From the NCBI GenBank assembly GCA_944326155.1, contig CALVCV010000014.1, positions 1-34,948 of the forward strand: DNA of 34,948 bases, written 5' to 3'. The translations under genes were made by a program, and so were the position numbers. Below the pieces are notes generated by a model. The model made no database searches, had not been told where the DNA came from, and saw only the letters and a program-made list of their open reading frames with translations. The DNA is from an uncultured Bacilli bacterium (lineage in GTDB: Bacteria; Bacillota_I; Bacilli_A; ML615J-28; CAG-313). How positions within the stretch are numbered: the first letter of the stretch is position 1; each line of letters opens with the position of its first letter. This document shows, piece after piece, positions 6,654 through 14,427 of the stretch.

Positions 6654-7070
6654 ATGATGAATAACACCAAAAAATATCAAACCAAACAAAAACAGTTTGT
6701 TAGAAATGTTTTTATGAGTAATCCAAATGATAATTTTACCATTGAAAAATTAATGAGTAACTTATCTCACAATAATACATTTGTAAGTAAGGCTACTTTA
6801 TATCGCACACTAGACTCTATGGTTCAAAATGGTGAAATTATGAGATATAATATCGATAATCATCACTCATGTTATCAATATAAAGTTTGCGAAGGCGATA
6901 GTCACATTCATTTTAAATGTAAAAAGTGCGGTAATATTTTACATGTTAAAATACCAAATATTATCAAAATAAGCCAAAATATTGAAAAGATATATGGTAT
7001 TGAAGTAGATATGAGTAAAACAATTTTATATGGTCTATGTGAAAGATGCAAGGGAGAACAAGAAAAATGA
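6654..7070 (+). CDS. zur: Fur-family metalloregulator, probably the zinc sensor Zur
   Basis: A 138-residue Fur-type repressor. The winged helix covers about residues 8-75 (VSKATLYRTLDSMVQNGEI is the recognition helix region); the dimerisation domain follows with H84-x-H86 and two structural-zinc knuckles, C89-x2-C92 and C129-x2-C132. It is the first gene of an operon with a zinc-type ABC transporter and its stop overlaps the next start (ATGA), which is why Zur is preferred over Fur or PerR. ATG at 6654 is immediately followed by another ATG; the ribosome-binding site is weak (AAAGAG). It would repress its own operon when zinc is plentiful. Confidence 0.82.
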   Translation: MMNNTKKYQTKQKQFVRNVFMSNPNDNFTIEKLMSNLSHNNTFVSKATLYRTLDSMVQNGEIMRYNIDNHHSCYQYKVCEGDSHIHFKCKKCGNILHVKIPNIIKISQNIEKIYGIEVDMSKTILYGLCERCKGEQEK

Positions 7071-8077
7071 AAAAAAGAATATTTTCGATATTTGCCATAA
7101 CAATATTATGTTTTAGTTTAAGTAGTTGCGCTTTCATTCAAAAATATAGTGAAAAAAAACAAATTGTAACTACTTTATATCCACAATATGATATGGCATG
7201 CAAAATTATTGGTGATAATCCAGAAACAAAAAATTTATTTGATGTAACCATGATAGTACGACCTGGTCAAGATTCACATACATATGATCCTAGTATTGAA
7301 GATATTATTACAATTAAGAATGCTGATATTTTTATTTATACAAGTAATGAAATGGAAACATGGGTTAGTGATATCGATTTTTCTAGTAAGACAGAAGTCA
7401 TCAATTTATCGGAAAGTGATGACATTGTGCTATTAAAAGTTGAAGAAGAACATGAAGAAGAATCCTCAGGTTATGAACATCACCATTCTCATTCATATGA
7501 TCCTCATTACTGGGTATACCCACCATATGCGATTTCCATGGTTAAACAAATAAAAGATGCTATTAGTAAATCTTTAAAAGATCCATATGGTAATATTAAT
7601 CTAGTTTTGGAAGAAAACGCCACCCAATATATTAATCAATTAACAAAAATTGATGAAGATATTAAAATGTTAGTGAAAAATGCTAAAAATACAACAATGT
7701 ATTTTGGTGCGCCATTTGCTTTTTATTACTTTGCTTATTATTATGGTTTAAAATATGAACTTGTCTATGCAACGTGTTCAACCGAAACAGAGCCATCGGT
7801 TGAAACGTTAATAGCGATTATTGATAAAATGCGTAAAGAAAATATTGATGTTATTTTTTCCAAAGAGTTAGTAAATGATGAGGCTTGTCAAATGATTGCT
7901 AATCATACAGGTGCTATCATTTTAGAATTACATTCTGGACATAATGTTAGTGCTCTTGATTTTAATAACCCTAATGTATCCTATATCACGATTATGAGAC
8001 AAAACTTAGTTAATTTAGCAAAAATGTTAAAGGTAGATCAAAATATTATTGATCAGATAGAACAGGAGGTACAATAA
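7067..8077 (+). CDS. znuA: Zinc ABC transporter substrate-binding lipoprotein (ZnuA/AdcA-like)
   Basis: A 336-residue lipoprotein that captures Zn2+ outside the membrane and hands it to the permease. The signal peptide ends in the lipobox LSSC with C21 as lipidated residue. Cluster A-I features: PGQDSHTYDPS with ligand H71; an acidic and histidine-rich loop at 126-147 (runs of E, then HHHSH); DPHYW with H147; and a C-terminal SKE motif in the second lobe. The His-rich loop marks a zinc rather than manganese binder. The longer frame starts upstream at 7046, but ATG at 7067 follows GGGAGAACA and overlaps the zur stop by 4 bases. Confidence 0.9.
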   Translation: MKKRIFSIFAITILCFSLSSCAFIQKYSEKKQIVTTLYPQYDMACKIIGDNPETKNLFDVTMIVRPGQDSHTYDPSIEDIITIKNADIFIYTSNEMETWVSDIDFSSKTEVINLSESDDIVLLKVEEEHEEESSGYEHHHSHSYDPHYWVYPPYAISMVKQIKDAISKSLKDPYGNINLVLEENATQYINQLTKIDEDIKMLVKNAKNTTMYFGAPFAFYYFAYYYGLKYELVYATCSTETEPSVETLIAIIDKMRKENIDVIFSKELVNDEACQMIANHTGAIILELHSGHNVSALDFNNPNVSYITIMRQNLVNLAKMLKVDQNIIDQIEQEVQ

Positions 8078-8796
8078 TGATTTTAGTAAGTAAAAATTTG
8101 GTTATCGGTTATGAAAATCGTGTTGTATTAAAAGATGTTAATTTAGAAATTAATGAAGGCGATTATGTTTGTCTTTTTGGTAATAATGGTGCTGGTAAAT
8201 CAACTTTAGTCAAAACGATTCTAGGCCTTATTCCAAAACTTAAAGGTGAGATTACTTTTTCCAAAGATATATCTCAACGTTCTATCGGTTATCTTCCACA
8301 ACATAATGATAATTTGGATAATTTTCCCGCATCGGTTTATGAAGTCGTACGATCAGGTTGTTTAAATAGAATTAAAAATCGCCCGTTTTATACGAAAAAA
8401 GAAATTCAAAGAACCAAAGAGATGTTAAAAATTTTAGAGATTGAAGATCTTGAAAATCGTTCATTTAGTGAATTATCAGGTGGTCAAAAACAAAAAGTAT
8501 TACTAGCAAGAGCCCTTTGCGCAACTGATAAAGTATTAATTTTAGATGAACCCTTTGCTGGACTTGATGGAGCTACTGCTAAAAAATTATATACAACACT
8601 TGATAAAATCAATAAAGAATTAGGTGTTACTTTAATTATTGTTTCCCATTTTATTGAAGATTTATTGAGGCATGCGAATAAAGTAATTCATCTTAGTCAA
8701 AGTTGTTTATTTTGTGGTAATCCTGAAGAATACAAAGAACATCTAAAAAAAGAGTATTTATTATCTAGATATCAAACTGTAATAGAAGGTGATTAA
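8077..8796 (+). CDS. znuC: Zinc ABC transporter ATPase (ZnuC-like)
   Basis: A 239-residue ATP-binding subunit on the cytoplasmic face. Walker A is GNNGAGKST (35-43), the Q-loop is in YLPQHND, the signature is LSGGQKQK (about 134-141), Walker B is VLILDEP, and the switch histidine lies in IIVSHF. The start shares one base with the znuA stop (TAATG), and AGGAGGT precedes it. It works with the preceding binding protein and following permease. Confidence 0.92.
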   Translation: MILVSKNLVIGYENRVVLKDVNLEINEGDYVCLFGNNGAGKSTLVKTILGLIPKLKGEITFSKDISQRSIGYLPQHNDNLDNFPASVYEVVRSGCLNRIKNRPFYTKKEIQRTKEMLKILEIEDLENRSFSELSGGQKQKVLLARALCATDKVLILDEPFAGLDGATAKKLYTTLDKINKELGVTLIIVSHFIEDLLRHANKVIHLSQSCLFCGNPEEYKEHLKKEYLLSRYQTVIEGD

Positions 8797-8797
8797 A

Positions 8798-9640
8798 ATG
8801 AGTAATAATAATATTGTACAAAACTTATTCAATAATTTTGATATTATCAAATATCCGCTATTTGTTGGTATTTTGTTATCTATAACGGCTTCTATACTAG
8901 GTGTTGTTTTGGTCTTAAAAAGATATTCAATGATTGGAGATGGTTTAAGCCATATTAGTTTTGGTGTATACGCTGTAGCAATTGGTCTAGGTTTTACAGA
9001 TACACCAATTTTGGTGGTAATTCCGATTGTTGTCCTTGCTGCATATATTTTATTAAGAATTGGTGAAAGTAAAAAAATAAAAAGTGATGCGGCAATCGCT
9101 CTTTTCTCATCAAGTGCCCTTGCTATTGGGTACATAGTGGGTTCGATGAAACATGGTGGTTTTACTATAGATATCAATAGTTTGATGTTTGGTAGTATAG
9201 TGTTTGCCAATAAACAGGATTTAATTATTATGGCTATTACTGCCGCAATTGTTATTGGTACATTTGTCCTTTTATACCATCGAATTTTTTCAGTAACTTT
9301 TGATGAATCATTTGCAAAAGCAACCGGTATTCATACAAGATTATTTAATATTTTATTCGCTTCATTGACTGCAATTACAATTGTAATTGGTATGCGTATT
9401 ATGGGAACTTTATTAATTTCTAGTATTATTATTTTTCCCTCACTTTCATCTATGCAAGTTTTTAAGAAATTTAAACATGTTATTTTTTCTTCTGCCATTA
9501 TATCAGTTGTTGCCTTCCTTGTTGCTTTCTTCATCTTTACCAATTATCCTTTTGGCGCAAGTGTTGTAGTTGTCAATTTAATTTTCTTTATTATTTTTGC
9601 AACAATTGGTAAATTATCCAATCGCTATGCAAGAGAATAA
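8798..9640 (+). CDS. znuB: Zinc ABC transporter permease (ZnuB-like, ABC-3 family)
   Basis: A 280-residue membrane protein with about eight hydrophobic segments. ABC-3 family signs include the N-terminal PLFVGILLSITASILGVVL, KRYSMIGDGLSHISFG, and the later ATGIHTRLFNILFASLTA. The open frame begins at GTG 8789, but ATG 8798 with AAGGTGA six bases upstream is the better start. It forms the membrane channel for the adjacent ATPase; the stop overlaps the next gene by 14 bases. Confidence 0.9.
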   Translation: MSNNNIVQNLFNNFDIIKYPLFVGILLSITASILGVVLVLKRYSMIGDGLSHISFGVYAVAIGLGFTDTPILVVIPIVVLAAYILLRIGESKKIKSDAAIALFSSSALAIGYIVGSMKHGGFTIDINSLMFGSIVFANKQDLIIMAITAAIVIGTFVLLYHRIFSVTFDESFAKATGIHTRLFNILFASLTAITIVIGMRIMGTLLISSIIIFPSLSSMQVFKKFKHVIFSSAIISVVAFLVAFFIFTNYPFGASVVVVNLIFFIIFATIGKLSNRYARE

Positions 9641-10382
9641 AAAAAACTTTCTTAAAGCCTATCAACTTGCAAAAGCAGATAAAACTCATATAAATGTAAT
9701 TGGCATCCAACAAGAAAAGATTCTTCATAAAACGATAAAGTATTATTTATCTAATGATAGTATTAAACATGAGATTAAAATAGCAAAATCAGCTTCTAGT
9801 TTTATTTATGTTGATGTTTTATCTAATGGTATGATTTATGAAGTACAAACAGCTAATTTTAATAAATTAAGAGAAAAATTAACTTTTCTTTTAGATAAGT
9901 ATCCTTTGACTATTGTCTATCCACTTGCTCATAACAAAACCATTTATAAAATAGAAACATTAGGTACCATATCTTCTAGCCGTAAGTCGCCAAAGGTGGG
10001 GAATATTTTTGATGCATTTAAAGAACTTTATAAAATTAAATTTTGTTTAAAACATCCTAATTTAAAAATTAAAATCTTATTAATTGATGTTGACGAATAT
10101 CGCGAAGTGATTCTTAAAAAACATATTCGTAGTAAAGGATATCTAAAACTGATTCAAGTACCAAAAGACTTATTTTTAGAAATTGATTTAAATAATCAAA
10201 TAGATTATCAAAATATTCTTTTAGAACTAAATCTAAAGAAACAGTTTACTTCAAGTGATTTTGCAAAAAGTGCTAGAATTACTAATCAAAAAGCAAGAGT
10301 CGCTTTAAATATTTTGTTATATTTAGGCATTATAAAAAAAATTGGTAAAATAAAAAATAGCTTTTTATATGAAAAAAATTAA
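9627..10382 (+). CDS. Uncharacterised EVQT-motif protein: PD-(D/E)XK-like domain plus winged helix
   Basis: A 251-residue soluble protein that I do not recognise by name. The N-terminal part has the order H34, K38, E49, D63, then E72-V-Q-T75, spaced as an alpha helix, a beta hairpin and the E-x-Q pattern of some PD-(D/E)XK nucleases; the next segment (LLDKYPLTIVYPLAH) is strongly conserved-looking. The C-terminal 55 residues (about 200-250: FTSSDFAKSARITNQKARVA, then a LGIIKKIG wing) look like a winged helix. Start ATG 9627 overlaps znuB by 14 bases, with no strong ribosome-binding site, so translation is probably coupled. It is the last gene of the zinc operon and ends at the terminator. Nuclease activity is inferred, not shown. 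Confidence 0.6.
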   Translation: MQENKKNFLKAYQLAKADKTHINVIGIQQEKILHKTIKYYLSNDSIKHEIKIAKSASSFIYVDVLSNGMIYEVQTANFNKLREKLTFLLDKYPLTIVYPLAHNKTIYKIETLGTISSSRKSPKVGNIFDAFKELYKIKFCLKHPNLKIKILLIDVDEYREVILKKHIRSKGYLKLIQVPKDLFLEIDLNNQIDYQNILLELNLKKQFTSSDFAKSARITNQKARVALNILLYLGIIKKIGKIKNSFLYEKN

Positions 10383-10421
10383 CAAAAAAGTAGTCTAAAT
10401 TTTTAGACCACTTTTTTGTTA
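10380..10421. terminator. Bidirectional terminator after the zinc operon
   Basis: Twenty-base arms (10380-10399 and 10402-10421) with a single A/C mismatch; A-runs on the left and T-runs on the right serve the plus-strand zinc operon and the minus-strand TSCPD gene. Confidence 0.87.
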
Positions 10422-10423
10422 AA

Positions 10424-10684
10424 CTATTTATTTCGTTCAATTGCTTGAAGTAATGCTATTGATAATTGATCAGCACAACTTGTAGGACGAGGGCCACAAG
10501 TGTTACCTCTTAGTAAAGTTGCAGCATCTTTTGCAAATCTACCTTCTAACAATTTGGAGATGGCTTTTAAATTGCCTGCGCAACCACCTAAAAAGCCAAG
10601 ATTATGGATGCGTCCATCATCTGTTAAGTCAAAACTAATTAATCTTGAGCATACTCCGGTTGGTACAAATTCAACATGTTTCAT
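10424..10684 (-). CDS. TSCPD-domain protein (TIGR03905-like)
   Basis: An 86-residue protein made of a single TSCPD domain, related to the C-terminal domain of adenosylcobalamin-dependent ribonucleotide reductase. The diagnostic PTSCADQLS is at about residues 67-75, and further conserved cysteines occur at C12, C35 and C63, which could bind metal. Free-standing members are common in Clostridia and Bacilli; their role is unknown. The ribosome-binding site AAAGGAGGA is strong, six bases before the ATG. It is transcribed divergently from nifS with a shared -35 element. Confidence 0.85.
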   Translation of the reverse strand: MKHVEFVPTGVCSRLISFDLTDDGRIHNLGFLGGCAGNLKAISKLLEGRFAKDAATLLRGNTCGPRPTSCADQLSIALLQAIERNK

Positions 10685-10708
10685 AAGCTATCCTCCTTTG
10701 CAAATAGT

Positions 10709-10737
10709 ATTATACATAAAAACTATAACTTTTGCAA
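10709..10737 (-). promoter_or_regulatory. Promoter of the TSCPD gene (shares its -35 with nifS)
   Basis: On the minus strand: TTGCAA (10737-10732), 17-base spacer, TATAAT (10714-10709). The hexamer TTGCAA is its own reverse complement, so the same six bases also serve the opposite promoter. Confidence 0.75.
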
Positions 10738-10760
10738 AAGTTTTGCTTTTATAGTATAAT
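10732..10760 (+). promoter_or_regulatory. Promoter of nifS-thiI (shares its -35 with the TSCPD gene)
   Basis: TTGCAA (10732-10737), 17-base spacer, TATAAT (10755-10760). The two divergent -10 boxes are exactly equidistant from the shared palindromic -35. Confidence 0.75.
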
Positions 10761-10789
10761 AGTCAATAGATAGAAAATAGGTGAGAAAA

Positions 10790-11929
10790 ATGATTTATTT
10801 AGATTGGACAGCTACTTCTAAACCATTAAAAGAAGTAGTCGAAGTATATAATAAAATGAATGAAGAGTATTGGTATAACCCTAGTAGTATGTACAAAAAT
10901 GCCGCCATCGTAAAAAGTTTAATTGATCGTGCATCCCAATCCATTTTTGCAACTTTAGGATTACATGATAAAAGTATTTATTATACATCAGGTGCTACAG
11001 AAGCTAATAACATGGCAATTCAAGGTTTTGTGATGCCATATAAAAACCAAAATAAACATATCATTACAACTGAAATTGAACATGCTTCAGTATATAATGT
11101 TTTTGAATTTTTAGAAAAAGAAGGATTTCGTGTTACATATTTAAAATGTGAAAATGGTATGATTGATTTAGATGAACTAGAAAAAGCTTTGACAAAAGAT
11201 ACCATTTTAGTTTCAATTATGTGGGTGAATAATATTATTGGTAGTATTAACCCAATGAAAAAAATAATTGATTTGGTAAAAGCTAAGTCACATGCTAAAA
11301 TTCATTCAGATCTTGTACAAGGTATCTGTAAAATTCAACCCGATTTTGATTTTAATGACCTTGATTTAATGACAATTACATTTCATAAAATTGAAGGTTT
11401 AAAAGGTATTGGTGCATTAATTATCAATAAAAATTTACAACTTAATCCACTTTTTTATGGTGGTCATCAACAAAATCAGTTAAGACCAGGTACAAATGAT
11501 GCTTCTTTAATTGTTGCTTCAGCAAAGGCTATACGCATTAATTTTGCAAAAACCATTATACATTATCAGTATGTCCAAAAGTTATATCATTATTTAGTAG
11601 AAAAATTAGCAAAGTTTTCCTTTATTGATATCAATAAAAAAGGTGATTATGATTTACTTGATGGATACTATTCTCCATATGTTTTAAGTATTAGTTTTAA
11701 AAATATCAAAGCTGAAACTGCTATGCATTTCTTAGAAGAAAATGATATTTTGGTTGGAATAGGTTCAGCGTGTAATGAAAAGACTAAAATGGTTGATAGG
11801 AGTGTATATGCTTTAACGAAAAGTGAAACAAAAGCATACCATATGATTCGTATTAGTTTAGGTTATCACAACACGATTCAAGAATTAGATTATTTTATCG
11901 AAAAATTACAAGAGTTAGGAAATAAATAA
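10790..11929 (+). CDS. Cysteine desulfurase, NifS/NifZ type
   Basis: A 379-residue PLP enzyme that takes sulfur from cysteine and carries it as a persulfide. The N-terminus MIYLDWTATSKP is a variant of the usual YLDxxAT; the PLP lysine is K200 in FHKIEGLKGIGAL, and the sulfur-carrying residue is C328 in GIGSACNE. The length suits the family. ATG 10790 is chosen over GTG 10781, since AGGTGAG would then be the ribosome-binding site. One base separates its stop from thiI, and in B. subtilis the desulfurase NifZ next to thiI delivers sulfur for tRNA thiolation; the same partnership is inferred here. Confidence 0.9.
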   Translation: MIYLDWTATSKPLKEVVEVYNKMNEEYWYNPSSMYKNAAIVKSLIDRASQSIFATLGLHDKSIYYTSGATEANNMAIQGFVMPYKNQNKHIITTEIEHASVYNVFEFLEKEGFRVTYLKCENGMIDLDELEKALTKDTILVSIMWVNNIIGSINPMKKIIDLVKAKSHAKIHSDLVQGICKIQPDFDFNDLDLMTITFHKIEGLKGIGALIINKNLQLNPLFYGGHQQNQLRPGTNDASLIVASAKAIRINFAKTIIHYQYVQKLYHYLVEKLAKFSFIDINKKGDYDLLDGYYSPYVLSISFKNIKAETAMHFLEENDILVGIGSACNEKTKMVDRSVYALTKSETKAYHMIRISLGYHNTIQELDYFIEKLQELGNK

Positions 11930-11930
11930 C

Positions 11931-13178
11931 ATGGAAGATCATATTTTAATTAGATATGGCGAATTAAGCCTTAAAAAAAGCAATCGTAAACAATTTACTC
12001 AACGAATTCAAAATCATATCAAACGAGCTTTAAAAGTTTTTAGTAAATTATCTTTTGAATCAAGAGGTATGCGCTTTTATATTATGCTAAATGACGAAGA
12101 TTCGAAACCAATTATTGATATTTTACAAAAAATTCCGGGAATTTATTCTTTTAGTGTTGTTTCAAGATGTGCATCTAATATGGATGATATATATTTTTTA
12201 GCAAAAAAGCTTGTATTAAATGAATTAAAAGATGATAAAAATAAAACATTTAAAATTGAAACCAATCGTGGTGATAAAAGTTTTCCTTATACATCAATTG
12301 AAATTACCAAAATGGTTGGTAGTTATCTATTCAAAAATATTGAAGGTTTAAAAGCTGATGTACATCATCCAAATTTTACTCTTTATTTAGATGTAAGACA
12401 TGAAGGTTCTTTTTTATTTACTAAAACTTTTATAGGAATGGGTGGCTTTCCAGCGGGTAGCCTTGGTAAAACTTTATTGATGATATCTGGTGGCATTGAT
12501 AGTGTAGTTGCGGGATATTTAACTATTAAAAAAGGAATGAGTGTAGATGCTATCCACTTTGCGGCACCACCTTACACATCACCACTTGCTGTTCAAAAGG
12601 TCATTGACCTATTAGAAACCATAACACCTTATACCGAGTATCAAGATATTAACTTATATGTTGTTCCTTTTACGGAAATTCAAAAAAGCATCTATGAGTA
12701 TACCCAAAGCGATTATTGCATCACAATCATGCGTAGAATGATGTATCGTATTAGTGAACAAATTGCTAAACGTATAGGTGCGTTAGCTTTAGTCAATGGT
12801 GAAAATGTTGGCCAAGTAGCTAGTCAAACACTTGAAAGTATTCAAACCATTGAACAAGTTACGTCGATGCCAGTTATTAGACCACTTGCAATTTTTGATA
12901 AACAAGATATTGTTAATATTGCAATGCGAATAAAAACTTATGATATATCGATATTACCTTATGAAGATTGTTGTACAGTTTTTGTTCCTAAGCATCCACA
13001 AATTAAACCTAATCTAAATTATACCATTGTTGAAGAAAACAAAATTGATTATAAGAGGATGATTGAAAAAGCAATTGCTGATACTGAAAGAATAGTTTTA
13101 AGAGTCAATAAACATTATGATTATTTACTCAACAATCAAGATAAGAATAAAAAACAAGAAATAGAAGAATTATTTTAA
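11931..13178 (+). CDS. thiI: tRNA 4-thiouridine synthase ThiI (no rhodanese domain)
   Basis: A 415-residue tRNA sulfurtransferase that makes s4U at position 8 of tRNA. The N-terminal ferredoxin-like and THUMP region runs to about residue 170; the PP-loop ATP-binding motif is SGGIDS (186-191). Cysteines C263 (SDYCITIMRR) and C347/C348 (EDCCTVF) are candidate sulfur carriers. The protein stops after the PP-loop domain, lacking the C-terminal rhodanese domain of the E. coli protein, like the Gram-positive version that works with NifZ. It follows nifS with one base between. Confidence 0.93.
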   Translation: MEDHILIRYGELSLKKSNRKQFTQRIQNHIKRALKVFSKLSFESRGMRFYIMLNDEDSKPIIDILQKIPGIYSFSVVSRCASNMDDIYFLAKKLVLNELKDDKNKTFKIETNRGDKSFPYTSIEITKMVGSYLFKNIEGLKADVHHPNFTLYLDVRHEGSFLFTKTFIGMGGFPAGSLGKTLLMISGGIDSVVAGYLTIKKGMSVDAIHFAAPPYTSPLAVQKVIDLLETITPYTEYQDINLYVVPFTEIQKSIYEYTQSDYCITIMRRMMYRISEQIAKRIGALALVNGENVGQVASQTLESIQTIEQVTSMPVIRPLAIFDKQDIVNIAMRIKTYDISILPYEDCCTVFVPKHPQIKPNLNYTIVEENKIDYKRMIEKAIADTERIVLRVNKHYDYLLNNQDKNKKQEIEELF

Positions 13179-13200
13179 CCATAAATTACCAGTTAAATTA

Positions 13201-13231
13201 TGTTATAAAGGTTATAAAATCGTAAATACTA
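13201..13231 (+). promoter_or_regulatory. Possible forespore-type (sigma-G-like) promoter of the spore protein gene
   Basis: AATACTA (13225-13231) resembles the sigma-F/G -10 consensus CATAxTA at six of seven positions, and GTTATA-like sequence stands about 18 bases upstream, though the -35 match is poor. No vegetative TTGACA/TATAAT pair is visible in the 75-base gap. The reading rests mainly on the nature of the gene. Confidence 0.35.
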
Positions 13232-13253
13232 TTTTTGACAGGAGGTGTAATTA

Positions 13254-13454
13254 ATGAATAACTCATCTTACTCTAAAAATAGATTAGTAGTACCTGGTTC
13301 TGAAAATGCAATTAGTCAAATGAAATATGAAATTGCAAGTGAATTAGGTGTAAACCTTGGCCCTGATGCAACAGCTCGTCAAAACGGTTCCGTTGGTGGT
13401 GAAATCACACGTCGTTTAGTGTCTATGGCTCAATCAAATTTACAAGGTAAATAG
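13254..13454 (+). CDS. Alpha/beta-type small acid-soluble spore protein
   Basis: A 66-residue DNA-coating protein of the dormant spore that protects DNA and serves as amino-acid store at germination. The family core is clear: [20 protein letters not shown], then [19 protein letters not shown] and [11 protein letters not shown]. The germination protease site is Y-E26-I-A-S-E30, cut after E26. Ribosome-binding site CAGGAGGTG is strong, and a terminator follows. It is a single-gene unit. Its presence is direct evidence of sporulation ability in this lineage. Confidence 0.96.
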   Translation: MNNSSYSKNRLVVPGSENAISQMKYEIASELGVNLGPDATARQNGSVGGEITRRLVSMAQSNLQGK

Positions 13455-13457
13455 TTT

Positions 13458-13492
13458 AAAAAAGGTGCAATTGATAGATTGCACTCTTTTTT
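13458..13492 (+). terminator. Terminator of the spore protein gene
   Basis: Stem GTGCAAT (13465-13471) with ATTGCAC (13478-13484), extended by A/T pairs with one mismatch, then a T-run. Confidence 0.82.
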
Positions 13493-13522
13493 ATTTAAAT
13501 AGGAAGAAAAATTAAAATAATA

Positions 13523-13531
13523 TGATATAAT
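13523..13531 (+). promoter_or_regulatory. Extended -10 promoter of the RNA methyltransferase gene
   Basis: TGATATAAT with TATAAT at 13526-13531; no convincing -35. The leader would be about 23 bases and includes the AAAGGA ribosome-binding site. Confidence 0.5.
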
Positions 13532-13560
13532 AAATTGAAATTAAAATAAAAGGATAAGTT

Positions 13561-14328
13561 ATGGGACAAGTAAAACATATCACATCAACTAATAATGAAA
13601 AAATTAAATATTTTATAAATTTAAAAGATAAAGCTTTTAGAAAAGAAACACAAAAATTTTTAATTGAAGGCTATCATTTAGTGGAAGAAGCAAAAAAAGC
13701 CCAAGTTTTAGAAGCAATTATTACGTCTGATGAAAAGATAGTGAATGTTTTTTCTGATTTTAATGTATATTTTGTAAATGATGCCATTATTAAAAAATTA
13801 TCGTCAACTAAAACGCCTCAACCTATTATTGGTGTTGTCAAAATGTTGAATCATTCAACAACTAAATTATATACTATTTTAAAAAAAGAAAAGGTAAAAC
13901 TTGTTTTATTAGATGAAATTAATGATCCTGGTAATTTAGGTACCATTATTAGAACGGTAGCTGGTTTAGGATATGATGCTATTGGGATGAATAATGAATG
14001 TGTAGATATATATAATGAAAAAGTAATTCGTTCGACTCAGGGAGCTTTGTTTAAAATTCCGATTATTAGAGGAGATTTACTATCTATTATTGGAGAACTT
14101 AAAAAAGCTCAAGTAAAATGTTTGGGTACTGCACTTAATGGTGCGAATGAGTTGGAAAAGGTTCAAAAAATTGACCGCTTTGCAATTTGTGTTGGCAATG
14201 AGGCAAGAGGCATAAGCAAAGATGTGCTTCAGGTGATGGATGATAATATTAAAATTACAATGCATAATGATGTGGAATCGTTAAATGTTGCCATTGCTTT
14301 AGCCATTTTAATGTATAAATTAAAATAA
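13561..14328 (+). CDS. TrmH/SpoU-family RNA 2'-O-methyltransferase
   Basis: A 255-residue SAM-dependent methyltransferase, most likely acting on 23S rRNA. The N-terminal substrate-binding domain (about 1-95) is of the L30e type; the knotted SPOUT domain shows motif 1 DEINDPGNLGTIIRTV (about 118-133), motif 2 AICVGNEARGIS (about 208-219), and motif 3 IKITMHNDVESLNVAIALAI (about 230-249). The target ribose cannot be told from sequence. It stands alone, closed by the large hairpin shared with glnN. Confidence 0.9.
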   Translation: MGQVKHITSTNNEKIKYFINLKDKAFRKETQKFLIEGYHLVEEAKKAQVLEAIITSDEKIVNVFSDFNVYFVNDAIIKKLSSTKTPQPIIGVVKMLNHSTTKLYTILKKEKVKLVLLDEINDPGNLGTIIRTVAGLGYDAIGMNNECVDIYNEKVIRSTQGALFKIPIIRGDLLSIIGELKKAQVKCLGTALNGANELEKVQKIDRFAICVGNEARGISKDVLQVMDDNIKITMHNDVESLNVAIALAILMYKLK

Positions 14329-14427
14329 AAAAGTAAGTTTCAATGTATGAAATGGTAAAATAAAAGTAGACACTAAAAAAGTGTCTACTTTTACTTGACT
14401 ATTTCATTTCAATGTACTTACTTTTTT
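14327..14427. terminator. Long composite hairpin between the methyltransferase and glnN (bidirectional terminator)
   Basis: An outer stem (AAAAAAGTAAG 14327-14337 with CTTACTTTTTT 14417-14427), a middle stem (TGAAAT with ATTTCA) and an inner perfect 14-bp stem (14361-14374 with 14380-14393, loop AAAAA) stack into a structure of about 100 bases. Between outer and middle stems both arms carry TTTCAATGTA in the same orientation (14338-14347 and 14407-14416), so these blocks cannot pair. A-runs and T-runs at the ends fit termination on both strands. Confidence 0.75.

Noticed and set aside
9627-10382. Restriction-modification system
   Set aside because: No methyltransferase or specificity gene nearby; the gene belongs to the zinc operon.
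10500-10754. Plus-strand open frame opposite the TSCPD gene
   Set aside because: It mirrors the well-supported minus-strand gene, has no ribosome-binding site and runs into the shared promoter.
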